NCBI GenBank assembly: GCA_025935435.1
Contig: JAICVH010000181.1
Coordinates: forward strand, 1-5,751
Reading direction: 5' to 3'
Source: Burkholderiales bacterium
GTDB taxonomy: Bacteria; Pseudomonadota; Gammaproteobacteria; Burkholderiales; Casimicrobiaceae
DNA length: 5,751 bases
Shown: piece by piece, positions 1 through 5,751 of the stretch
Layout of the letters: each line of letters opens with the position of its first letter
How positions within the stretch are numbered: the first letter of the stretch is position 1
Notes under the pieces: generated by a model
What the model saw: the letters and a program-made list of their open reading frames with translations, nothing else
Databases searched by the model: none
Told to the model about the DNA's origin: nothing
Translations under genes and position numbers: made by a program

Positions 1-507
1 GCACGCTCCGGCAGCGTCGATCCGGCCACTCGAACCGACCTTGCACGCTGCGGTGTGGCGGTCGCCGTTGCAGTCGGCGCTTCGCCCCCGGATATCTCGA
101 ACGAATCCGCCCTGCGCCAAGCGGTACTGCAGGCGCGAAGCATCGGCTATTCCACCGGTCCGAGCGGTCAGCATCTGGTGCGCCTGTTCCAACGCTGGGG
201 CATTGCCGATGAGATTGCGTCCCGCATCGTCCAGGCGACGCCGGGCATTCCGGTGGGAACGCTGATTGCACGCGGCGACATCGAGCTCGGCTTTCAGCAG
301 TCGAGCGAGCTCATGCATGGTCCGGGCATCGACGTCATCGGTCCGCTGCCTCCGGAATGCCAGGTGATGACCACGTTCTCCGCGGCCGTCTGTGCGACGT
401 CGACGCAGCGTGCCGCAACCGCGGAGTTCCTGTCGTTTCTTGCCTCGCCGATGGCCGATCAGGCGAAGCGCCGCGAAGGCATGGACCCGGCACACACGAG
501 CCGTTGA
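1..507 (+). CDS. ModA-like periplasmic substrate-binding protein, 3' part (start outside window)
   Basis: The reading frame is open from base 1 to a TGA at 505-507, giving 168 visible C-terminal residues; the N-terminus is cut off by the window edge, so no start is assigned. The visible part looks like the second half of a ModA-type (SBP_bac_11) binding protein: a PDIS motif (residues 30-33), an ARSIGYS strand (45-51), GIADEI (67-72), the ARGDIELGFQQSSEL block (90-104), PGIDVIGPLPPE (108-119) and a helix ending FLASP (146-150). In this family the two lobes close on a small ligand in the periplasm and pass it to an ABC permease. Many ModA-like proteins carrying the GFQQ.SEL and GPLPPE blocks are not proven molybdate binders, so the ligand is open. 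It converges on the amidohydrolase gene, with 57 bases between stop codons, and is not part of that operon. The family call is firm; the substrate is unknown. Confidence 0.82.
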   Translation, partial: ARSGSVDPATRTDLARCGVAVAVAVGASPPDISNESALRQAVLQARSIGYSTGPSGQHLVRLFQRWGIADEIASRIVQATPGIPVGTLIARGDIELGFQQSSELMHGPGIDVIGPLPPECQVMTTFSAAVCATSTQRAATAEFLSFLASPMADQAKRREGMDPAHTSR

Positions 508-564
508 ACGGGGCGAACCCGCGCGCGGAGGAACGGCGGTGTCGCGGCTCAGTGCGCTCGATGC

Positions 565-1545
565 CTACAGCTTGAAGATGCGCTCGGCATTGCGCGAACG
601 GACCGCGGTGGTTTGAGAGTCGGGCAGGCGCGCCGTATTCGCGAAGGACCCCTTGGTATCGTGCACCTGATGGGGCCAGTCGGTGCCGAACATCACATGC
701 TCGGCGCCGACCACTGAAATCAGGTATTGCAGCGCACCGGGGTCGTAGGTGATGCAGTCATAGTAGATATGTCGCAGGTAATCGGTCGGTTTCCGCTGCA
801 TCCTGCGACGACTCGGGATTTCGACTTCATCGCCCTTCTCGAAGCGTCCCACGAGATAAGGCAACGTTCCGCCGCCGTGAGAGGCGATGATCTTGAGATC
901 GGGATAGCGGTCGAAGAAGCCGTCGAATATCATCCGTGTGATCGCAAGCGTCGTGTCGAACATGAAGCCGACGGACCAACTGAGGTCGTACTTGGTCATG
1001 TCCATCGACTCGACGCCCGGCGGATCGGTCGGATGCACGAGCACCGGCAGACGGCGGCGGTCGATTTCGCGCCAGATCGGCTCGAACAGCGCATCGGTCA
1101 GGCTGCGGCCAGCGACGTTCGCCAGCACCATCACGCCGATGGCACCGTCGTCACAGGTCCTGTGCAGTTCCTCCAACGCCCGCTGCGGGTATTCCCACGG
1201 CAGCGACGTGAACCACCGAATCCGATCGGGGTACGTCGCCTGCGCCGTAGCCATCGTGTCATTCGATTCCCGGGCTGCGCGGCAGCTGACTTCTTCATCG
1301 CCCCAGTAAACGTTCGGACAGGTGAGCGAGACGATCGAGACGTCGATGCCCGCGGCGTCCATGTGCCGCAGACGCAGCTCGTAGTCGAAGTGACCGGGTT
1401 GCGGAATGACGACCGGCGTCTCGCCGCGAAAGATTTCCTGCTGACCGTCGGGTCGTGTCTTGATGTTGTAGATGCCGCCATTGTGTCTCAGCAGCTCGAG
1501 CCACTTGGCGGTGAACATATGCGTGTGAACGTCGATGACGGGCAT
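565..1545 (-). CDS. ACMSD-type amidohydrolase / decarboxylase family protein
   Basis: This 326-residue protein is a metal-dependent hydrolase of the Amidohydrolase_2 (TIM-barrel) family, closest in layout to 2-amino-3-carboxymuconate-6-semialdehyde decarboxylase. All expected metal and catalytic residues are visible: H7 and H9 in DVHTH, H171 in VLVHPTDPP, H223 in ASHGGG and D289 in FGTDWPH. W190 and possibly R40 fall where ACMSD has substrate-contacting Trp and Arg residues, by eye alignment. Length fits the family (about 330). There is no signal peptide, so it should be cytoplasmic. It is the last gene of the operon, starting 40 bases after the ATPase gene. The ATG at 1545 has a GGAG eight bases upstream, and the stop is TAG. 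Relatives include decarboxylases of ACMS, gamma-resorcylate, 5-carboxyvanillate and iso-orotate, plus hydratases and lactonases. The sequence alone does not choose among them. The pairing with an importer suggests it processes the imported compound or a product of it. Confidence 0.9.
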   Translation of the reverse strand: MPVIDVHTHMFTAKWLELLRHNGGIYNIKTRPDGQQEIFRGETPVVIPQPGHFDYELRLRHMDAAGIDVSIVSLTCPNVYWGDEEVSCRAARESNDTMATAQATYPDRIRWFTSLPWEYPQRALEELHRTCDDGAIGVMVLANVAGRSLTDALFEPIWREIDRRRLPVLVHPTDPPGVESMDMTKYDLSWSVGFMFDTTLAITRMIFDGFFDRYPDLKIIASHGGGTLPYLVGRFEKGDEVEIPSRRRMQRKPTDYLRHIYYDCITYDPGALQYLISVVGAEHVMFGTDWPHQVHDTKGSFANTARLPDSQTTAVRSRNAERIFKL

Positions 1546-1553
1546 GGGTGGGA

Positions 1554-1557
1554 CTCC
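1554..1557 (-). promoter_or_regulatory. Ribosome binding site of the amidohydrolase gene
   Basis: The - strand reads GGAG eight bases before the ATG at 1543-1545, which supports that start. The site sits inside the perfect 10-base palindrome ACTCCGGAGT (1553-1562), so in the mRNA the GGAG lies against its own complement CTCC. With no loop, this is more likely coincidence than a stable hairpin. Confidence 0.65.
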
Positions 1558-1585
1558 GGAGTGCTTGCAATGATTAACGGCGCGA

Positions 1586-2359
1586 TCAGTGAGTCAGCAG
1601 CTGGCCGAGAAACGCCTGCAACCGTGCACTTTGCGGCCGGTCGAAAAAATCACCGGCCGGTGCGGTCTCGATGATCTGTCCGTGGTCCATGAACACCAGC
1701 CGATCGGCGACGCGGCGCGCGAAGCCCATTTCGTGCGTGACGACGATCATCGTCATGCCTTCACCGGCCAGACTCTCCATCGTATGCAATACCTCGGTCA
1801 CCATCTCGGGGTCGAGTGAAGCTGTGGGTTCGTCGAACAGCACCATTTTCGGCCGCGTGCAAAGCGCACGCGCGATCGCAACGCGTTGCTGCTGGCCGCC
1901 GGAGAGCTGCGCCGGGTGCTTGTGCGCCTGGTCGGTAAGTCCTACGCGTTCGAGATAGTGCTGCGCGCGTTCGCGCGCTTCCGCTCGGTTCACACCGCTG
2001 CCGTAGACTGGACCGACGGTGAGGTTCTGCAGCACCGTCATATGCGGGAACAGGTTGAACTGCTGAAACACCATGGCGACGTGCCGATTCACCTCGCGGC
2101 GTGCCGCGCGCGTTATTTCGTTCGCGTCGACATCGATGCCGCAAACATGAAGTCGTCCGAGCTGAAACGCTTCGAGCAGGTTGACGATGCGTACGAGGGT
2201 GGACTTGCCCGAGCCCGACGGGCCGCAGACGACGATGCGTTCTCCCGACGCGACCTCCAAATCGACGTCGCGTAACGCATGGAAGGCACCGTACCACTTG
2301 TTGATGCCTTGGAGCCGCGCCATCGGCTCGCGCGAAGGCGTTGCGGAATCACCCGTCAT
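1586..2359 (-). CDS. aapP: Polar amino acid ABC transporter ATP-binding protein (AapP/GlnQ type)
   Basis: This 257-residue protein is the cytoplasmic ATPase that powers the importer encoded upstream. Every motif of an active ABC ATPase is present in order: A-loop region KWYGAFHAL (21-29), Walker A GPSGSGKST (46-54), Q-loop FQQFNLFPHMTV (98-109), signature LSGGQQQR (152-159), Walker B MVLFDE (172-177) with D-loop SLDPE (181-185), and the H-loop VVTHEMGFA (206-214). The C-terminal DFFDRPQSARLQAFL stretch (237-251) is typical of the GlnQ/HisP/AapP group, and the length is normal. It follows the second permease by 16 bases. The ATG at 2359 has a GAGG five bases upstream; a second Met at residue 13 has weaker support. 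The symbol marks the orthologue group AapP/BztD/YhdZ. The ligand specificity lies in the binding protein, not here. Confidence 0.95.
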   Translation of the reverse strand: MTGDSATPSREPMARLQGINKWYGAFHALRDVDLEVASGERIVVCGPSGSGKSTLVRIVNLLEAFQLGRLHVCGIDVDANEITRAARREVNRHVAMVFQQFNLFPHMTVLQNLTVGPVYGSGVNRAEARERAQHYLERVGLTDQAHKHPAQLSGGQQQRVAIARALCTRPKMVLFDEPTASLDPEMVTEVLHTMESLAGEGMTMIVVTHEMGFARRVADRLVFMDHGQIIETAPAGDFFDRPQSARLQAFLGQLLTH

Positions 2360-2364
2360 CGACG

Positions 2365-2368
2365 CCTC
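2365..2368 (-). promoter_or_regulatory. Ribosome binding site of the ATPase gene
   Basis: The - strand reads GAGG five bases before the ATG at 2357-2359, within the 16-base gap after the permease stop. It decides in favour of this start over the internal Met at codon 13. Confidence 0.65.
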
Positions 2369-2375
2369 GATGATC

Positions 2376-3476
2376 TCAGCGCTGCACTTCCAGCCGCCGG
2401 CTGAAGCGCGATAGGCCGTAGCAAATCGTCAGGTAGACGATCGCGAGGAACGCGTAGCCCGACGTCAGAATGTTGGACTCGCCCATCCAGTCGGGTGACT
2501 TGGCTCCCACCTCGATGGCGCCGAGCAGATCGTTGACGCCGATCACGGACAGCAGCGTCGTTTCCTTGATGATGGCGATCATGACGTTGACGAGCGCGGG
2601 CACGACGGCCGTCACCGCCTGCGGCAGCACCACCAATCGCAGCGTCGTGAAGTCGCCGAGCCCCACCGTAGTCGCCGCCTCGAGCTGCCCGCGCCCGATC
2701 GATTGCAGCCCTCCTCGAAACACTTCCGCGGCGAGCGCGGCGTTGAACAGCGCGAACGCAAGCACCGCACGCGAGAACAGGTCGACGCTCCATCCGTTGG
2801 GCAGGAACAGCGGCAGCAACGTGGCGGCGATGAACAGCAGCGCAAGCAGTGGTACCGCACGCATCGATTCGATGAACGCCGCACACAACGCATGCACCGC
2901 AGGCAGACGCGAACGGCGACCAAGTGCAAGCGCGAGACCCAGGGGCAGCGCCGTCGCAAACGTCGCGAGCGTCACGACGAACGTCAGCAACAGTCCGCCC
3001 CAAAGCGTCGGTGCAACGATGGGCAGCGGACCCCCGCCGATCAGCAGCAGCGCGAAGGCGATCGGCATTAGCACGAAGCCGAGCAGAACGCGCGCGAGGC
3101 TCGCCGTGTGCGAACGCCGAACGGCCCACGCCCAGAACAGTGCGAACATGGCAAAGCAAAACCATGGTCGCCACAGTTGCTCCGACGGATAGTTGCCAAC
3201 GAGCCACGGCTTCCAGCGCGCGACGACGAACGCCCAGCACGCGCCCGCGTCGCCTGCGCACGCTTCGCTCGACGTGCCGAGCCAGTGCGCGCGTACGAGC
3301 GCCCATTCGATCAGCCGCCAGCCGAGAACGACAATGACCGCGGCGAGCGCAATGGAAAGCGCGGCCTTCGCCGGCGTGGAGAATGCCACCCGCCGCCAGC
3401 GCACCGGCCACGGCATCGCCTGGGTCGGCGCTTCACGTGCGTCGATGAACGAGCGGCGAACGAAATGTGTCGTCAT
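2376..3476 (-). CDS. aapM: Polar amino acid ABC transporter permease (AapM/BztC/YhdY type)
   Basis: This is one of two inner-membrane subunits that form the translocation path. From the ATG at 3476 it has 366 residues, almost the length of E. coli YhdY. Hydrophobic segments lie at about 37-57, 105-118, 128-148, 160-185, 208-226, 236-250, 286-302 and 338-355. The family's periplasmic GACWAFV motif (78-84) follows the first segment. The ATPase-docking EAA loop is clear: GQLEAATTVGLG (263-274) and LVVLPQA (281-287). The ESMRAVPLL (203-211) and KETTLLSVIG (304-313) blocks are also typical. The frame stays open upstream to a TTG at 3578, which would overlap the previous gene by 38 bases and has no ribosome site. 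The ATG gives an N-terminus like the family's, although its nearest GAGG is 17 bases away, so initiation looks weak or coupled. It lies 64 bases after the other permease gene. Confidence 0.9.
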   Translation of the reverse strand: MTTHFVRRSFIDAREAPTQAMPWPVRWRRVAFSTPAKAALSIALAAVIVVLGWRLIEWALVRAHWLGTSSEACAGDAGACWAFVVARWKPWLVGNYPSEQLWRPWFCFAMFALFWAWAVRRSHTASLARVLLGFVLMPIAFALLLIGGGPLPIVAPTLWGGLLLTFVVTLATFATALPLGLALALGRRSRLPAVHALCAAFIESMRAVPLLALLFIAATLLPLFLPNGWSVDLFSRAVLAFALFNAALAAEVFRGGLQSIGRGQLEAATTVGLGDFTTLRLVVLPQAVTAVVPALVNVMIAIIKETTLLSVIGVNDLLGAIEVGAKSPDWMGESNILTSGYAFLAIVYLTICYGLSRFSRRLEVQR

Positions 3477-3540
3477 GTCGTTCGAAGCGAGCGCCTCATT
3501 TCCGGTCACGCTTGGTGCTGCGAGCGCGGGCGACCCACGT

Positions 3541-4527
3541 TCAACGCCCCTCGTGTGCGAGCAAGCGGCGATTCGCAAGGCTCGTGGCGAGCGCGATGGA
3601 CACGTTGATGCCCGCGTAAAGCAGCGCGACCAGCGTCATCGCTTCCAGCGCCTGGCTCGTCTGGCTCGCCACCGTGCCGCCAATGATTTGCATGATGTCG
3701 GGGTAACCGATCGCAGCTGCGAGCGACGATGCTTTTGCCAGCGTTTGATATTGGCCGCCGGCTGCAGGCAGCGCGACACGCAGCGCCTGCGGCATCGTGA
3801 CCAGCACCGCCGCTCGCACGCCGGTCAGGCCAACGGTGTGCGCGGCCTCGAGCTGTCCGCGCGGAACGGACAGGATGCCGGCGCGGAATATCTCGGCCAG
3901 AAAGGTGCTGTTGTAGATCGACAGGCCAAGCGTCAGCGCCATCAGCTCGGGCAGGATGGCGACACCGCCGCTGACCGCGAACCCGTCGACATGCGGCCGA
4001 TCGGAACCCAGAGGAAGGAACAGGCCGCGATTGTTGAGCAGCGCCCCCCCGAATTCGATGCTGTCGCCGACACCGGGCAGCGTGCCGATCGTCAACGCGT
4101 ACCAGAACAGGATCTGCAGCAACAGCGGGATATTGCGGAACACTTCCACATAGACCGCGGATGCACTGCGGACGAGGCCTGGCGGAGACAGCCGGCCAAA
4201 CGCCACGCCAAGGCCAATCACCGTGCTCAGCACGCCGGCGAGCATGACGACGAGCAGCGTGTTCAGTACGGCGACGACGATCGCCGCCAGATAGGACGAC
4301 GCGGGACCGTACGGTATCAGCGTCTGCGCAATCTCGAATCCCGCCTGCGTGCGCAGAAAGTCGAAACCGGTCGCCAGATGAAGCGCACGGGCGTTGGCTT
4401 GAAAGTTAAGCGTTGCATGCCAGACCAGCCAGCCAACGAACGCCACGAGCACGACCTGGCCAATGTAGCCGGGCAAGCGTTCGAGGAAAACGGCCCGCGA
4501 CATCGCAGTCGGCCGCGCCGGCGGCAT
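3541..4527 (-). CDS. aapQ: Polar amino acid ABC transporter permease (AapQ/BztB/YhdX type), short form
   Basis: This is the partner inner-membrane permease. From the ATG at 4527 it has 328 residues; the ATG at 4503 (320 residues, beginning MSRAVF) is an equally plausible start, and neither has a good ribosome site. Family blocks are clear: GFDFLRTQAGFEI (54-66), the LNTLL start of the permease domain (88-92), VEVFRNIPLLLQILFWY (127-143), NNRGLFLP (165-172), PELMALTLGLSIY (193-205), the EAA loop GQLEAAHTVGLTG (224-236) with MPQALRVALP (245-254), and SSLAAAIGYPDIM (267-279). Relatives such as E. coli YhdX are near 390-400 residues because of an extra membrane segment between the NNRG(L) and PEL blocks. 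Here only about 20 residues join those blocks. The frame and flanking motifs are intact, so this is a shorter family form rather than a broken gene. The open frame continuing upstream to 4881 lies antisense-like over the binding-protein gene and is ignored. Confidence 0.9.
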   Translation of the reverse strand: MPPARPTAMSRAVFLERLPGYIGQVVLVAFVGWLVWHATLNFQANARALHLATGFDFLRTQAGFEIAQTLIPYGPASSYLAAIVVAVLNTLLVVMLAGVLSTVIGLGVAFGRLSPPGLVRSASAVYVEVFRNIPLLLQILFWYALTIGTLPGVGDSIEFGGALLNNRGLFLPLGSDRPHVDGFAVSGGVAILPELMALTLGLSIYNSTFLAEIFRAGILSVPRGQLEAAHTVGLTGVRAAVLVTMPQALRVALPAAGGQYQTLAKASSLAAAIGYPDIMQIIGGTVASQTSQALEAMTLVALLYAGINVSIALATSLANRRLLAHEGR

Positions 4528-4542
4528 GCGCGCCGGGCGGCC
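4511..4542 (-). repeat. Strong GC-rich hairpin at the binding protein-permease junction
   Basis: An inverted repeat forms six pairs (4511-4516 with 4537-4542), a one-base bulge at 4517, then five pairs (4518-4522 with 4532-4536) and a closing pair 4523-4531, leaving the seven-base loop GCATGCG (4524-4530). The loop holds the upstream candidate start codon of the permease (4525-4527). No T run follows on the - strand, so it is not a standard terminator. A stable stem directly after a binding-protein gene is a known way to protect its mRNA and keep permease levels low, as in malE-malF. That role is inferred here. Confidence 0.55.
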
Positions 4543-4568
4543 ACCAAGCACAGCAGACACCCGGCAGT

Positions 4569-5600
4569 TCAGCGGATCGGTATCGACATCATCAAGCCGC
4601 CGTTTGCGACCAGCGCGTTGCGTCCGCGCTCCAGGCGCAACGGCGTTTTCGGCCCGACGTTGCGATCCCACACTTCGCCGTAATTGCCGACTGCCTTGAT
4701 CGCCTTGTACGCATAATCGTTGTTGACGCCGAGCTTGCTGCCGAAGTCTCCGGTCACGCCAAGCAGGCGCTGCACGTCCGGACTTTGCGAAGCGCGTTGC
4801 GAATCGACGTTTGCCTGCGTGACACCGAGCTCCTCTGCAGCCACCAGCGCATTCAATGTGAAGCGAACGACCGCTTCCCATCGCGGCTGGCCCTGCGCTA
4901 CGATCGGACCGATCGGCTCGTTCGAGACGGTTTCCGCGAGCACCTTGTAATCATCCTGGTTGGGCAACTTCGCAAGGCGCGCAGCAAGTCCGGAGCGGTC
5001 GTTGATGACCGTGTCGCAACGCTTGCCGACGAAGGCGTCCCACGCCTGTTCCGCGGACGCGAACGTGACGATCTTGTACTTGAGCTTGTGCGACGCGAAG
5101 TAGCTCGCCACGATCAACTCGGAGGTGCTGCCCTGCAGCGTGCAGATCGTCGCGTTGTTGAGATCCGCGATCTTGTTGGCCTTCGACTTCTTTGCGACGG
5201 CGAACCCCTGCCCGTCGAAGAACATGATCTTCGGAAACTTGAGACCGCCGACGTCGCGGCTCTGTGTCCAGGTGAACCGATGCGTCAGCACGTCGACGAC
5301 ACCGGTGGGCAGACCGGCAAACGCGGTCTTCAGATCCATCGGGGTCAGCTGGATCTTCGTCTCATCGCCCAGCGCCGCCGCGGCAATCGCCTTGCAGAGA
5401 TCGATGTCGAAGCCCTCGCGCTTGCCCGCGTTGTTCTCGGCGGAGAAGCCTGCCGACGCGAGGGTGACGCCGCATTTGACGACGCCGTTGGCCTTGACGT
5501 CGTCGAGTACGTCGGCGCGCGCGGTGGCGGCGCATGCGACGAGAGCGGCCAGACCCAGCAGCGTCTTGCGGAGTATGCAAAGCGTGAGATCGGTGCGCAT
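4569..5600 (-). CDS. aapJ: Periplasmic amino-acid-type ABC substrate-binding protein (AapJ/BztA/YhdW family)
   Basis: This 343-residue protein captures the ligand in the periplasm and delivers it to the two permeases. The start at 5600 gives a proper signal peptide: basic start, hydrophobic core LLGLAALVACAA (14-25) and cleavage after ARA (about residue 29). An in-frame extension to 5729 would bury that signal and is rejected. Family blocks are KCGVTL (42-47), GFDIDLCKAIAAA (63-75), WTQSRD (111-116), FFDGQGF (127-133), GSTSEL (157-162), NDRSGLAA (200-207), EPIGPIV (228-234), TLNALVAAEELGV (248-260) and KAVGNYGE (302-309), running to the C-terminus. C43, C69, C153 and C195 match cysteines conserved in the family. 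R115 and D201 occupy the places where relatives bind the ligand carboxylate and amino group. The pocket stretch 105-112 reads LTHRFTWT instead of the usual LSRNTTWT, so the ligand may differ. The symbol names the family, not a proven substrate. Confidence 0.94.
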   Translation of the reverse strand: MRTDLTLCILRKTLLGLAALVACAATARADVLDDVKANGVVKCGVTLASAGFSAENNAGKREGFDIDLCKAIAAAALGDETKIQLTPMDLKTAFAGLPTGVVDVLTHRFTWTQSRDVGGLKFPKIMFFDGQGFAVAKKSKANKIADLNNATICTLQGSTSELIVASYFASHKLKYKIVTFASAEQAWDAFVGKRCDTVINDRSGLAARLAKLPNQDDYKVLAETVSNEPIGPIVAQGQPRWEAVVRFTLNALVAAEELGVTQANVDSQRASQSPDVQRLLGVTGDFGSKLGVNNDYAYKAIKAVGNYGEVWDRNVGPKTPLRLERGRNALVANGGLMMSIPIR

Positions 5601-5606
5601 TGGTGT

Positions 5607-5610
5607 CTCC
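5607..5610 (-). promoter_or_regulatory. Ribosome binding site of the binding-protein gene
   Basis: The - strand reads GGAG six bases before the ATG at 5598-5600. It is the best-placed ribosome site in the operon and, with the signal peptide, fixes this start. Confidence 0.7.
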
Positions 5611-5627
5611 GTGATCAATGAAGGCGA

Positions 5628-5646
5628 GCCGCGGTCTCTTCGCGGC
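5628..5646 (-). other. Leader hairpin upstream of the operon
   Basis: GCCGCG (5628-5633) and CGCGGC (5641-5646) form a perfect six-pair stem with a seven-base loop, 17 bases upstream of the GGAG ribosome site. It has no trailing T run and no visible leader peptide, so a role in attenuation is not supported. It may simply structure the 5' leader. Confidence 0.35.
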
Positions 5647-5705
5647 GAGGGGGCACTGTAAATGAAATCCGCCTGGGCTGGTACGGCACCCGTATATCGA
5701 CGAGC

Positions 5706-5721
5706 AGCCGGTGACGTGCCT
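5706..5721 (-). promoter_or_regulatory. Possible sigma-54 (-24/-12) promoter
   Basis: The - strand reads AGGCACGTCACCGGCT. It has GGCACG at the -24 side and GC at the -12 side with the required 12-base step from GG to GC; the -24 side is close to the TGGCACG consensus, while the -12 side (CGGC for TTGC) is poor. Sigma-54/Ntr control of amino acid importers is well known, which makes the site plausible. It would put the transcript start near 5695, giving a leader of about 95 bases. I found no convincing sigma-70 pair in 5601-5751. Confidence 0.25.
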
Positions 5722-5734
5722 CGAGGCATGCACG
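5715..5734. promoter_or_regulatory. Nested inverted repeats, possible operator
   Basis: TGCCTCGAGGCA (5717-5728) is a perfect 12-base palindrome, and CGTGC (5715-5719) is also repeated inverted as GCACG (5730-5734). They overlap the candidate -24 element and lie about 115-135 bases upstream of the first gene, a sensible place for a regulator. A 12-base palindrome is expected about once by chance in a window this size, so position is the main argument. Confidence 0.3.
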
Positions 5735-5751
5735 GCTCACCACCGCGCGCC

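Noticed and set aside
1..507. ModA-like gene as part of a molybdate importer or of the neighbouring operon
   Set aside because: Only the C-terminal part is visible, no ModB or ModC partner is present, and the gene runs opposite to the operon; the ligand cannot be told.
501..528. Inverted repeats between the convergent genes as a terminator
   Set aside because: The repeats have no loop or a one-base loop and no T run follows on either strand.
727..1674. + strand open frame of 315 codons opposite the amidohydrolase gene
   Set aside because: It is antisense to a gene with all catalytic residues intact, runs past the end of that gene, and shows no recognisable fold.
3193..4683. Long + strand open frame of 496 codons opposite the permease genes
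   Set aside because: It is a shadow of the permease genes in GC-rich DNA: the product is rich in Arg, Gln and His, with no domain, and it spans two genes and their junctions.
4528..4881. N-terminal extension of the first permease into the binding-protein gene
   Set aside because: The extension overlaps the upstream gene in another frame, is rich in Arg and Gln, and matches nothing in the permease family.
4413..5621. + strand open frame of 402 codons opposite the binding-protein gene
   Set aside because: It is antisense to a clear binding-protein gene and has low-complexity basic composition typical of a shadow frame.
5601..5729. 43-codon N-terminal extension of the binding protein
   Set aside because: It would place a polar stretch before a good signal peptide; the inner ATG at 5600 has a well-placed GGAG.

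Overview
The window is GC-rich (roughly 60-65 % by eye). Coding density is high, genes are tightly packed, and the reverse strand is full of long shadow reading frames. The protein families suggest a free-living or plant-associated proteobacterium, most likely a betaproteobacterium of the Burkholderiales. That placement is an inference from gene content and composition; no rRNA or other marker is present.

Layout: positions 1-507 (+ strand) hold the 3' part of a ModA-like periplasmic substrate-binding protein gene whose start lies outside the window. Everything else is one five-gene set on the - strand, read from right to left. It begins with a 151-base leader/promoter region (5601-5751). Then come a periplasmic amino-acid-type binding protein (4569-5600), two inner-membrane permeases (3541-4527 and 2376-3476), the ATPase (1586-2359) and a metal-dependent amidohydrolase of the ACMSD/decarboxylase type (565-1545). 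Gaps between the five genes are 41, 64, 16 and 40 bases, which fits one transcript. The operon converges on the ModA-like gene, with only 57 bases between the two stop codons.

How the genes work together: the first four make a complete ABC importer of the AapJQMP/BztABCD/YhdWXYZ family (polar amino acid uptake, HAAT type). All required parts are present and their motifs are intact. The fifth gene encodes an enzyme with all five metal/catalytic residues of the ACMSD branch. That branch mostly decarboxylates, hydrates or hydrolyses small carboxylated or aromatic compounds. The simplest reading is an uptake-plus-catabolism unit for one nitrogen-containing or carboxylated substrate. Two features hint that the substrate is not a standard acidic or amide amino acid. 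The binding protein departs from the usual pocket motif while keeping the residues expected to hold an amino-acid backbone. The AapQ-type permease also lacks the internal membrane insert of its relatives.

I see no CRISPR array, insertion sequence, phage gene, tRNA or rRNA, and nothing that needs a new class of system. The points worth checking are the transporter-enzyme pairing, the altered pocket, the short permease, a strong hairpin around the first permease start, and the palindromes in the promoter region.
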